NCBI RefSeq assembly: GCF_016808095.1
Contig: NC_068978.1
Span: 23,428,806 to 23,492,805, forward strand
Length of the DNA: 64,000 bases
Direction: 5' to 3'
From: Vigna angularis
Lineage: Eukaryota; Streptophyta; Magnoliopsida; Fabales; Fabaceae
Position 1 is the first letter of the stretch; each line of letters begins with the position of its first letter. Under the pieces are notes generated by a model, which was not told where the DNA came from, ran no database searches, and saw only the letters and a program-made list of their open reading frames with translations. Both the position numbers and the translations under genes were made by a program. Shown one piece after another: positions 43,113 through 53,988 of the stretch.

Positions 43113-44063
43113 CACTAGTACAAAAACAGCATACAACGTCGAATATTTTGGGCCTTTCACGTCGAATTCGAGAAGGACATCATATCAGGAGACATTAAAT
43201 TGACGTCGAATTTAAAAAATTCGACGTTAAATTTAAAGTCGAATTTTATCAATAAACGACATTAAATTTAAAGTCGAATTTTATCAATAAACGACATTAA
43301 ATTTAAAGTCGAATTTTATCAATAAACGACGTTAATCAATTTTTTTATTTTTTTTAATTAATCGTGATCCTTTTTTACAACTCTACGAGATCTAAAAAGT
43401 AAAAAAAAACAACAAATTTCAGTTTTTGGTATTTTGTAAAGCATGAACTATGAACGTGTAATAGAGTATCCACAACAAATAACAATGACAAACAACAAAC
43501 AAATTCAATCAAACAACAACAACAAACAAGTTTAACGAAACAATAACAACAAACAAGTTCAACAAAAATAACAACAAATAAGTTCTTCAAAACGAAAACG
43601 AAAACTAACTTTGGTTCATCGGAATAAAGTGTTGCCACAAGTGAGAGAGAAAGCAGAATGCGCCTATGAAAGACAAGAACACGAAAATAATCGGTGAAAA
43701 TTAATGAAAATCATACATAAAGTAGTAAATTAACATGCATTTGTATCAAATGAAAGAAAGATTATATGTGATGGTCGTCAAACATCGTTCGAGAAAAGTT
43801 TGAGCAGAGAAGAGGGTCTCGCGCGCTAAGATAAAGTGAATGAATTTTCAATCTCCTGCTCAAATTTTTATTGAATTCACTAACCTTTTAACGTCTAAGG
43901 TTGGGGCATTCGATGTTTTATATCCTTTTACGTCGAATTACAATTCTTAACGACTTTTAATAATTGCATTTATTTAAAAAAATGTCACTGGTCATTTTTA
44001 ACGTTGGCTATTGAGTGGTTCGACACTGAATACGTGACATTATAAGTTGTTTTTGCACTAGTG
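43113..44063. mobile_element. Non-autonomous CACTA-like element, TSD ATG
   Basis: 951 bp with termini CACTAGTACAAAAACAGC and ...GTTGTTTTTGCACTAGTG. It is flanked by the 3-base duplication ATG (43110-43112 and 44064-44066). Subterminal repeats contain GTCGAATTT/ACGTCGAA motifs. No transposase. The sequence is an inverted relative of 49320-52411 without that element's insertion. The 87-residue minus frame (43375-43638) arises from an AACAAGTTCAAC-like tandem repeat and is probably not a protein. Confidence 0.85.
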
Positions 44064-44066
44064 ATG

Positions 44067-47000
44067 CCAACCACTAGATTGGTAATTTTTATCTTTAAAC
44101 CTGATTCAATACTATCCAAGCACCATAAACCAACCATAACCTAGTTTACCCACGTTACTTTTACATACAAACCCATGTTGGCCTAGAACTTATAAATCAC
44201 TTGACCACCACAGTTATTCATAACAACTCAACCCCTAATAAGATTATAACATAGTACAATCCAGCCTAAGTTCTGATAATTCACTAATTGCTTCAACAGT
44301 TTGGTAACCTTCTAGCAACATCATTTTAGTTTTTCACCACACTGATTCACACTTAAAGAACATGATTCCTATGAACCACAACCTTCTTTCACTTTTATGA
44401 TTAACCATTATTTACATGCTAATTCTTATACCTAACACTGATAACAACCAATATATACACCCACTGAAACATCCAAAAACGTTACAACTGCTAAACTTAA
44501 AACTTTGATCTGAATACAGCACGTAAACATCTCTTTTGGATAGAAATAACCAGTGTTTAATACCTCAAACATATACCAATTATCACACCATTCAATTATG
44601 AAGAAAAGAAAACAGAATTATCTTAAACTAAATGATGATCACATACCTAGTTCTTGTTGCTCCTGAAATTAAATTAAGTACTTATAAAATACAAAATTAT
44701 ATACTTACGTAGAAACCAATGCATGCTCATGATTAATCTCCATCGGCACATAAAGGAACAATTCACATTCAGCCCACAACAGAACATAAAAGCAACAAAA
44801 TATCCCCAAAGAAATCATAATGTGTTTAACCAAGCACTACAAGAACTTCTAACCACACATGCTCATCAGATCATAAATTACAAAACCCAAAACTAAGGTT
44901 TAGCTCCCCTTACCTTTTTAAACCAACAAGAATTATAGCTTATACGTGGTTCCAAAAACACAACACAAAGCTTTCTAGGTTCCAAAAACACCACAGTGCA
45001 CTCTATGCTCTTTCACTCACGGCTACATCAGGGTTTCATGTCTAATCCTCACTCCAATTCATCTATTAAACTAACCGATCCTTTTGATATTTTCCTAAAA
45101 TCTCTCTCATTCAAAAATAAAATAGCAGTAGAAAATGCCCCCAACAGATTTTCTGTTTCTCTACTTTAAACTATTCCTCAACGTGCAAAATTCAAAAGTG
45201 CCACATGGCAGCCACAAAAGGAGAGAACAAGTAAAACAACAAAACAAAGTACAAAGAACACTTGCCTAGGTTCAAACCTCTTCACCTTAAGTGCCATGCA
45301 ATCACATGATCCATCAAGCTATCAAGACTCATTTGATTATATCGTGAATCACAAACATTTAAGCATCTACGTACCACACATCAATAATAGCATAAATAAA
45401 CAAATAAAACGTTTTAAGCATTCTTCAAGATTTTAACACATGCCCAACTAGGGCTCCCGCCCACTAAGTTATACAACACTTGTGAGAATATAGGCTTTCT
45501 TATTAATAAACATGTAAAGAGAAATATCATTTATAGATTTATTGTGCTCTATCCTCTAGTTTTTTATTGAACACGAACAATGTTCTTTGTGAAGTTTTTC
45601 GTGGGCATAGAAATTTTAGCAACATTTCATCACTATGCAACATGGTCTCTCTCTGGCTTCTTCTTGAAAAACTTTATATAAATTTTGAAGAAAGTAGATG
45701 TGGTGAATCTATTTTTTGCAATTGAGTAGCTTCAATTCTTTTTAATGTTCTTCTTTTGTTTGTTTTGGTTGTGAATGATGCATTAAGTTTACTCCACAAA
45801 AAACATTAAATGTTCTTTTCTTCTTTCATGTAATATCTAATAGTTGGATGCATTGATATCTTCTTGGACAATTTACCTTTAGTTGAATGTTTCTAAAGTA
45901 TAGATTTATATGAACTAAATATTATTTCTAGACTTGACAATGCTAACTTTAGGGAATTTTTGAAGATTTTTTTTTTGTCACTATCAATAAATCATTTTGT
46001 GACTTGTGGAAAGAGAATTTTCTTGGTAAATGGTAGTAAAAGACGTTCTCTGTAATATAAAGTAAGCATATATATATATGCTTTCCTAGCTTAAATCTAT
46101 GTACTTATCATTTTAGCTTATTCTTATGAAACATAAGTTAAGACTATACAGTGTTGTATTGTTTGTTATATGGAACCCTTGGTATTTTACAAGATCTATT
46201 GTTGAATTGAAGCTATCATCTATAACCAAAACATGACCTTATTTTATACTTAAACGAAAACTTATAAATCAAAGTGGACATGTTTGCATCTATTCAAGGA
46301 AAAACTGATGACAATAATATGCTTGCATTTGTTTGGGATAAAAAGTATCAGCAAAGCGCTTGCATCTATTTAGTCACATTACTTGCTTATGTTAAGTTAA
46401 ACAACAAACTTCATTTTTACAATACTTATAAAATTATCTTTTAACACTTTCTTATTTAACCAATTAATCATAACCAATACCTTAAACTTTGATATAACAA
46501 CTTTATTACATGTCATTCTTCCTAGATATCTTTTACTCCTGAATTGCGAAAGCATTTTTAAAAAAATTGAACTAAGAGGTATTTATTATTGAACAATATA
46601 CTTGTTTTATCTTCCAACAGCTTTGCAAAAAAGCTTTTGTTCATCCCTCTAGAACCAACTTTCAATTCCAAATTTTGTATTAATTCTTTAAAAGAGAAAT
46701 TGATTACTAACTTAAAAAAATAGTATAATTAAATCAGAACAAGCCTATGAATATAGATTAGATTTTTTTAGCCTATGAATAATTAGATTTTCTCACAATA
46801 AGACCTAACTGGTCAAGCTTTATATTTCAGTAATAAAAATGAAAAGTTAAGGTTTATTTGAAAATCTTCTCCATAAGTAATTTTAGAAATGCAATAAAAT
46901 AAAATAAAAACGTGTTTTTTAATAAGTTAAAATTAACTTATGAACAAATTAAAAAGTAAAACTTAATAGTTGCATATAACTTTTTTATAAATTAATTAAT

Positions 47001-47886
47001 GCATAAACTTTAGTTTTTTTATTATAATTTATAAACTTATCCATACCCAACCTTCATCAGTAAAGGAATAATATGAGATAATGATCATTTTCTAATAAAG
47101 AGATCAATAACCTTTTCGGTCACAAATGGAAAGGGATTCCATGTCCACAACAAGCGGTACCATTTCAGAACAGGCCCACCATTAATACCACTGCAATCTC
47201 CAACCTTTTTACAACCCCACTAATATCTTCTTCCATGCTTTCCTACAATATCTAGAGACAGTAAATATAATTTCAATTTCCTATTAAAATTTCAAACTTA
47301 TTTTTAAAATAAATATTTTTTTTTTATTTTCATAATCAACAATTTCAATCAAATTTTAGTTTTATCTATATTTATTTTTCTATTTTTGTAACACTTTAGT
47401 TAATTAAATAATTGTTTATAGTATCTTAACTGAATATGTGAGATAAAATATTCAAATATATAAAAGATAAATCATTACATATATATATATATATTCATTC
47501 TTATCTAACCAAAAGAATATTTTAGTCCATTTTGTGAAGAATATATACGAAGACTCCTTGAAAAATTCAAGAACAAAAATGTAGGTTTCTTTTTCTTCGC
47601 CAGTTGAACCGAAGACCATGACAAGAAATTAAATGGATTCGAAAGTGATTGTGGACATACGAATACGAATATATGTTGTGTTTGTTGATTCCACTCATAC
47701 AATTTGTAGTAAAGAAACATAAATGAAATCAGGGATGTAAAGATAAAATATAGATTCACATCAAAGTGTAATTTTGGTTATAATAGTTTGAAGAAAGAGA
47801 TTTAATTAATGAGGTTATTATAATATTTAAGTCCATCATCTTTTTCTTTTTGTATTGAGATAGAGATGTAGAGCATATAGAATGTA
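44067..47886. other. Unassigned 3.8-kb intergenic stretch
   Basis: No gene or element ends recognised. The 44.1-45.5 kb part is C/A-rich on + with many CAACAAC and CCAACC words, unlike the AT-rich 45.5-47.9 kb part. This may be untranslated sequence of an old LTR element. A short TA run lies at 47479-47494. Confidence 0.35.
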
Positions 47887-48620
47887 CACTAGTGCAGTGA
47901 GGGGCTTTTACCGCGGTTATTTTTCACTATACGTCGCGGTTTACGAACCGCGACATATTCAACTGCGGTAGTAAGTCAGAGACATTAGGCCGCGGTTATG
48001 ACCGCGGTATATAGGTTGCGGAATATGCCGCGGTTGTCCAAAGAACCGCTGCCTAAATCCTTTTTTTAAAAAAAAAAAATTTGTCCACTATATGCCGCGG
48101 TTGGGGTTACAACCGCGGCATATTCCCCTGCAGTTTTTTAAAATTGCAGGTCTGTTTTTGTGATATCCACTACCACAAAAACAGACCTGCATATAGTAGT
48201 GTCTTGAATCTCTGCAAAAGACAATTCATATTAATTAGTGTATATGAATTCAACATTTGGGAAAAAATCAAAATTTGTTAAAGTTATCAAAATTTGTTAA
48301 AGTTACCAATAATGAAGAAATCATGTTAAGAATGCAAAACGGCATAAATACCTGGAACAGGGGCGGCGAAAAAGCTTGGTGCAACAAAGGAGAATGGCAG
48401 CGGAGAGGAATGACAGGCGTTTCAAACGATTTTGATCGGCTAAAACTGTTTCTTATCGTCAAAAATGGGAAATGACCGAATAATTTTGAGTTTAAACGGT
48501 GAAGAAACGAGGGAACTGAGATGGGTGGTCGGCGGCAGAAGAAAACTCGAAGTCCAGCGAGCGTCTGCGCGAACAAGACGATAATGTTCCAATATTTATG
48601 GACACTTTTTATGGACACTT
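47887..48620 (+). mobile_element. CACTA-like terminus with CCGCGGTT subterminal repeats
   Basis: It starts CACTAGTGCAGTGAGGGGC at 47887. About 220 bases of subterminal repeat follow, containing CCGCGGTT and its complement AACCGCGG in both orientations (for example ACCGCGGTATATAGG, AACCGCGGCATATTCC). A 17-base inverted repeat (GCAGGTCTGTTTTTGTG at 48146-48162 and its complement at 48174-48190) lies just inside. From 48330 to 48570 the sequence is GC-richer with short frames on both strands, possibly captured sequence, but I recognise no protein. I found no opposite terminus or target duplication; the right limit is approximate. Confidence 0.5.
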
Positions 48621-49319
48621 TTTATCTCATGTTCGTCGCAATATTTATATGCTAAGTTTATTTACATTAAATCTTAACTTTAAAAATCATAAGAAAAATT
48701 AAAGGAGTTTAAATCCAACTATCTATATAAGAATATATGAAGTATGAAAATAATGTAACTAGAATCAACCAAAAATATATTAAAAAATGTTATGATTAAA
48801 ATAATAAATAAAGGTAAAATAAACTAAAAATGCGAAATTTTACTGGTTATTATTAATAAATTTACTTTATTGTTAAGGAAAAAGTAACTAAAAACCTAAA
48901 ACCTAAAATAAGATAAATGAAAAATTAAATTTGTAACAATTCCAATTTATTGTTTTCTAAAATATATAATTAACATAAATTACATAATTTAAAACAAAAT
49001 TTTATTATTATTTTATTGAAAATCTCAATAAAAATATTTTTTCATCAACCACAAACTTTAATAAAAAAAATATACGATTATATGTTATTGTATAAAATAT
49101 GATAATCATAGTTTAAAATTATTAAATAAAAAGAGGAAGCTAACATTTTATTTAAAAATAAATAAAACTTTTATAATAATTCTTTTTTAATAATTTTTTT
49201 TTGTTAATAAAACCAATAAAATAAATATAAAACACATAAATAAATAAATGTTTTTCATAGATATGCACACAAAATACTCTGAAAAGGTAATCTCTCCTAT
49301 GATGGAACAAAACACTCTT
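48621..49319. other. AT-rich intergenic sequence
   Basis: Nothing recognised; very AT-rich. It ends at the target duplication CTT of the next element. Confidence 0.4.
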
Positions 49320-50137
49320 CTCTAGTGCAAAAACAACGTATAATATCACGCATTCAACGTTGAACCACTCAATAGTCAACGTTAAAAATTACTGGTGGTC
49401 TTTCTGTAAATAAATGCAATTATTAAACGTCGTTTAGAATTGTAATTCGACGTAAAAGAATATAAAATGTTGAATGTCCCAGCGTTCACTAGTACAATTT
49501 TTGCTTTTAAACTCGAACAATATACCACACTTTACACCAAACCGCTGCCTATCACAAGGTGGTGGCAGTTTTGTAATAAACCGGACCTTATAGGCCTTGG
49601 TTGCATGCAGAACAGAGATACAACCTCGGTTGCAAGCAGAATAGGTGCCTAAAAGGTGTCAACTTTATGAAAAAGTGATACGAGCTCAGGCTTTTTGGCT
49701 GACAACTTTATGAAAATGTGATACTACCTCGGTTTCCCACAGAACCGAGGCATAAAGCCTGAGCTGCCACCTCGGTGAACTTAGACCCGGTGCCAAAACA
49801 TTCATCGGCTTCGATTCCTTTCTGACCGAAGCATATAGGCTTTAGATTTTTCATTTTGAGCATCGTTTCATTCATAACCGGTGTTGTAGAGCTTCAAAAT
49901 TCTCAGAGTTTGTTCATTTCTTCGCACTACTACTTCGTCATTGCTTCATTGCTTCTTCTCCGCGAATCCACTGTTCCACTTCTCCCTCTCACGGTTGAAT
50001 GTCCTCTCTTCTCACCTTCACTGCCTCCAGCGTCGTCGTCCAACGCTGCCGTCGTCTCCGCCGTTTGTTGACATCGCCGCCACCGACTATTCTCACTGCC
50101 ACCGTCTCCCTCTTCATCAATCATAAACGAAAGCCCT

Positions 50138-50455
50138 AATCCCCAATTTTCTTTCACTCTTTTTCTCTCTCAGCGATTCATCTCTTTTGAATCCAATCCA
50201 TGGCACCTATGGGTCCCGGTTTCCGATTCCACCGCATCGACGAAGAGCTGGTGGTGTTCTACCTGAACCTGAAGCGCAAGATCACCGGAAAGCTCTAATC
50301 CCCAATTTTCTTTCACTCTTTTTCTCTCTCAACGATTCATCTCTCTTGAATCCAATCCATGGCACCTATAGGTCCCGGCTTCCGATTCCACCGCACCGAC
50401 GAAGAGCTGGTGGTGTTCTACCTGAACCTGAAGCGCAAGATCACCGGAAACCTGT
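50138..50455 (+). repeat. 159-bp tandem duplication covering the NAC start
   Basis: The block TAATCCCCAATTTTCTTTCA... through the first ~30 NAC codons occurs twice in a row. ATGs are at 50200 and 50359, exactly 159 bases apart. The copies differ at a few bases (MAPMGPGFRFHRIDEELV against MAPIGPGFRFHRTDEELV). Confidence 0.88.
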
Positions 50456-50799
50456 CCCGATACGACACATCACAGTGGTTGATGTCTACAAGCTCGAGCC
50501 TTGGAACCTTCCCTGTTAGCATTTTGCCCTTTTTTGTTGTGTCGAATTGTTAGCAATATGGTTTCGTTCAAAGGATTCAAAGTGTTTTTTAACTTATTTT
50601 TTCTTTTCAGCTCTGTCAAAGCTAAAGACGAAGGACTTGGAATGGTACTTCTTCAGCGTGATGGACCGCAAGTATGGAAATGGCTCCAGGACCAACCGCG
50701 CCACCGAGAAGGGCTACTGGAAAGGACCGCCTTGTGGCCCATGGCGACCGCACCATGGGGATGAAGAAGACCCTCGTGTACCACGCCCCTGTTCTTTCT
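50359..50799 (+). pseudogene. Captured NAC transcription factor fragment
   Basis: The first exon starts MAPIGPGFRFHRTDEELVVF, then LKRKITG (subdomain A), and after a one-base slip ITVVDVYKLEPWNLP. An intron-like gap follows (about 50513-50610, ending TTTTTTCTTTTCAG). The second exon reads [20 protein letters not shown] then [17 protein letters not shown], and after another frame change [20 protein letters not shown] and VYHA. NAC proteins are plant-specific transcription factors; this covers subdomains A to D of the DNA-binding domain and lacks the rest. The usual PP of LPPGFRFHP is missing and HR replaces HP. The wording resembles the NAC078/053 group. The frameshifts mean it is not a working gene. 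Confidence 0.82.
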
Positions 50800-51160
50800 A
50801 TCACCGATTCCCACCTCTCCTCGGGTAGCCCTTATAGGCCTAAGATGGTTGTAAGAGCTTATATTTTTTCTTTTTTTAACGAGAATTTGAAGCCTGGTCC
50901 AACGTTTGAGAGAAACTTTGGATTGTTCAAACCAGATGGTAGCATTGCTTATGATATAGGTTTCACAGGACTTACTTCATCAGGAACCTCCTCCTTTCTT
51001 TCCTTCAAGGTATGCTTGCTATTACACTTTGTATTATTCATGAATTTTACCTATAATTTGTAGAAAGTGATGGTGATGATGGAGAAATTATGCATTTGCA
51101 GGGTGTTGGATCTTTGTATGTGATGGTTTCTGCAAGTTGTGCGGCTTTTTTCTTGTAGCA
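50800..51160 (+). pseudogene. Captured glucan endo-1,3-beta-glucosidase C-terminus
   Basis: Directly after the NAC fragment the frame reads SPYRPKMVVRAYIFSFFNEN, LKPGPTFERNFGLFKPDGSI, AYDIGFTGLTSSGTSSFLSFK. After a GT...AG gap (51010-51101) it continues GVGSLYVMVSASCAAFFL and a stop. This is the C-terminal end of a family-17 beta-1,3-glucanase, including FNENLKPGPT-x-ERN-x-GLF and a hydrophobic tail of the kind used for GPI anchoring. Such enzymes hydrolyse callose in cell walls. Catalytic residues lie upstream and are not present. The apparently retained intron indicates capture from genomic DNA. Confidence 0.8.
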
Positions 51161-52414
51161 TTATAAGCAATCTCAGAATTTGTTTGGTTTAATAAAACAA
51201 AGGTTTATGAGTTTCAAGAACCAGAAATACATGTAAGTGTCGGACTGTACATTTTTTCATGTTCTCAAGATATTGTCTCTTGTTGTTTGGTCTGGTTGGC
51301 CATTGAAGGGTGATTAAGCTTCTATAATTGGAGGTGCTATTAAATTTGTCAAGGAGCTTGAGTAGAGGCATAAGACCGAGGCATATAATTAGAGGAAAAA
51401 AATAAATAAACCCTTTTACTACCTCGGTTCAACAATAAACCGAGGCCAAAAGTCTAGCAGAATAAAAAAAGTAAAAAAGAAACACCCTCTACTGCCTCGG
51501 TTGTATTTTAATCGAAGCAAAAGCATATATCTTTATGTCTCGGTTCAGAATCGAGACAAAAAAGGTAGACTTTTTACCTCGCCTGTATATGCCTCGGTTG
51601 CAGAATCGGTGCCTATAAGAGAAATTAACCGGTGTCATTTCCCTTTATTGCACTAGTGGTTAGACGTCAAAAGGTTAGTGAATTCAATAAAAATTTGAGC
51701 GGGAGATTGAAAATTCATTTACTTTATCTTATCGCGCGAGACTCTCTTCTCTGCTAAAACTTTTCTCGAACGAAGTTTGACGACCATCACATGTAATCTT
51801 TCTTTCATTTGATACAAATGCATGTTAATTTATTACTTTAGGTATGATTTTTTGTTTGTTTTGACCGATTATTTTCGTGTTTTTCTCTTTCATAGGCGCA
51901 TTCTGCTTTCTCTCTCACGTGTGGCAACACTTTATTCCGATGAACCAAGGTTAGCTTTCGTTTTCGTTTTCGTTTTGAAGAACTTATTTGTTGAACTTGT
52001 TTGTTGTTATTTTTTGTTGAACTTGTTTTTTGTTATTGTTTGGGTGAACTTGTTTGTTGTTGTTGTTGTTTGATTGAACTTGTTTGTTGTTTGATTGGAC
52101 TTGTCTGTTGTTTGTCATTGTTGTTTCTTGTTGATACTATATTACATGTTCATAGTTCATGCTTTACAAAATACCAAAAACTGAAATTTGTTGTTTTTCT
52201 GCTTTTCAGATCTCGTAGAGTTGTAAAAAAGATCACAATTAATTTAAAAAAATAAAAAATTGATTAACGTCGTTTATTGATAAAATTCGACGTTAAATTT
52301 AACGTCGAATTAAATCGACGTCAATTTAACGTCTCCCGATATGACGTCGTTCTCGAATTCGATGTGAAAGGCCCAAAATATTCGACGTTGTACGTTGTTT
52401 TTGTACTAGTGCTT

Positions 52415-52979
52415 TGAGATTTATGATGGAACAAAATAAGGGATAGTCTCCCTAACTAACGAGACACCTCATTCTTGTGAAGAGCCTCCCAGACTAATGG
52501 AACACATTTCTATTTCGTGTAGCTGTGGTGGAATGCATTCATAAACACATAGAAACTTTTCAAAATATATGTTTTCACAAAACTCATCTTTTTAATTCAT
52601 TTATCCCAAATACTAATGCAATTTCAGAAAATCTCATCCTCATAGCTTTAAACAACGAATTGAAAATATTCATCAAACCTTAAAGCATCATTGTTCTTAA
52701 ATTCAAAACACATGCATCCAAGATTACAAGAATACAAAAAATGTAAGTTCACCCTATTGCACTTCACATATGTTTCAAATCTACTTAGCCACGCCTTTTT
52801 GTCACTCAAGAGTAGTATTCACTTATTTAATATACATATTTATGGATTTCACATTCATCCTTAAAATCTTATATATTCTTAAGAGATTTTAGGTGAAAAT
52901 ATAAATATTTTTATATTTAAAAAATATTTTTTTTAAAGAAAAGGCATATATATATATATATATATATATTCTAATCAAT
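52415..52979. other. Unassigned sequence with a TA run
   Basis: No gene. A (TA)n run lies at about 52946-52970. Confidence 0.35.
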
Positions 52980-53612
52980 CAACAATTACACAAGAATTCA
53001 TAGGCTACAACAATCACTAACAAGATGAATTTGGTTCTCCACTTCCATGGAGAACCCTAAAGCTTACAAAATGGAAGATAGAAGATGAAGGAGACCCAAA
53101 GGAAGAGGAGGAGATGTTCACACAAGCTCCTCGCGCCCTCTATGAGCTCCAGCCGTGAAATCGCACCTCCAAAGAACCAAAAACCCCAAAAGCTTCGCGT
53201 TCCTGAGTTAAATAGGGCAAATCTGCCATGTCAGCAAAAATGGCGCTCAAGCGCCCCTAAAGAGTGGGCGCCCAGGCGCGCGTCAGTCGAGGTGCACTAG
53301 CGCTCAAGCACCCATGGAAAAAGGGGGCCTGAGCCTGACTTTGTTGCACTGCTTCTTTTTCTAGTTTTTTCTACAGATTTGCTTTCTTTTGTGGCTGGTT
53401 CAGTTCTCTACATTGTTGGAGATTCTTCCAAGTATAGTTTTAGCTACAAAATAATAGGATTAGTGATGAAGTTACATCAATGTAGCCTAAAACACATTTA
53501 TTTAGAAAACAACACAAAAGAAAAGGATTAAGCAAGTTACAAGCTAGAAAGGAGTTGATTTAGCTACTAAAATTATGCTTAGATAATGGTAAGAATTAGC
53601 ATTATCAGTGAT
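52980..53612 (-). mobile_element. Possible Athila-like LTR fragment
   Basis: On the minus strand it starts near 53612 with TGATAATGCTAATTC. It contains a GCGCTCAAGCGCCC / GGGCGCCCAGGCGCGCG cluster (53235-53320) comparable to the GCTCAGCGGT cluster in the LTR at 3203-4485. The ~600-bp size and TGATAA start suit such an LTR, but I cannot identify a partner or exact end. Confidence 0.35.
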
Positions 53613-53988
53613 CTTTCTAATAACCATAAAATATTAACTATATATTCATACCTTTCAATTTTTGTTTCTTAGAAAATCTTAAATCTATGGTATATAGCGA
53701 AAATTACACCCATAATAAATCTAATATATTTTTAACAAATAACCCTTATATATAACTGGTTTGTATTATAATAACTACTTTATATATATTTCAGAAAATC
53801 TATATTGTAATAATCACTCTATATTTTTTAAAATAAAATAAATATATTAAATAATTAGTCAATCATAATTCTTTTAAATGAAAATAAATAAATAACCATA
53901 AATATATATTTCCTAGTAGTCTTACAAAATCAAATTAAAATGAAACTATAAATGTGTCAAAATATGTATGATCACATAACTATATCAA

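Larger units (their letters stand above)
49487..51658 (+). mobile_element. Gene-capturing CACTA-like element (NAC and beta-1,3-glucanase fragments), TSD GTT
   Basis: 2172 bp, CACTAGTACAATTTTTGC to ...CCTTTATTGCACTAGTG, flanked by GTT (49484-49486 and 51659-51661). Both ends carry ~300 bases of subterminal repeats built on CCTCGGTT/AACCGAGG with GCATATA or GCCTA. No transposase. Between 50200 and 51160 lie parts of two unrelated genes, listed separately. A CT-rich leader with short frames (49.94-50.15 kb) precedes the first captured ATG and may come from the donor NAC gene's 5' untranslated region. Confidence 0.88.
49320..52411. mobile_element. CACTA-like element (outer), TSD CTT, hosting a second CACTA element
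   Basis: The left end is CTCTAGTGCAAAAACAACGT (first CAC mutated to CTC) and the right end ...GTTGTTTTTGTACTAGTG. The flanks are CTT (49317-49319 and 52412-52414). After removing the nested element at 49487-51658 with its duplicated GTT, about 917 bp remain, matching the 951-bp element at 43113-44063 in reverse orientation (shared ACAACGTCGAATATTTTGGG near the terminus). The frame 51822-52255 is the counterpart of the 43375-43638 frame and equally repeat-driven. Confidence 0.82.

Noticed and set aside
48201..48242. Right terminus of the 47887 CACTA element at TTAGTG/GTAGTG words
   Set aside because: No matching GTA target duplication and no mirrored terminal sequence.
50187..51063. A functional NAC gene or a functional beta-1,3-glucanase
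   Set aside because: Both are partial and the NAC part is frameshifted; they lie between CACTA termini with a 3-bp target duplication.
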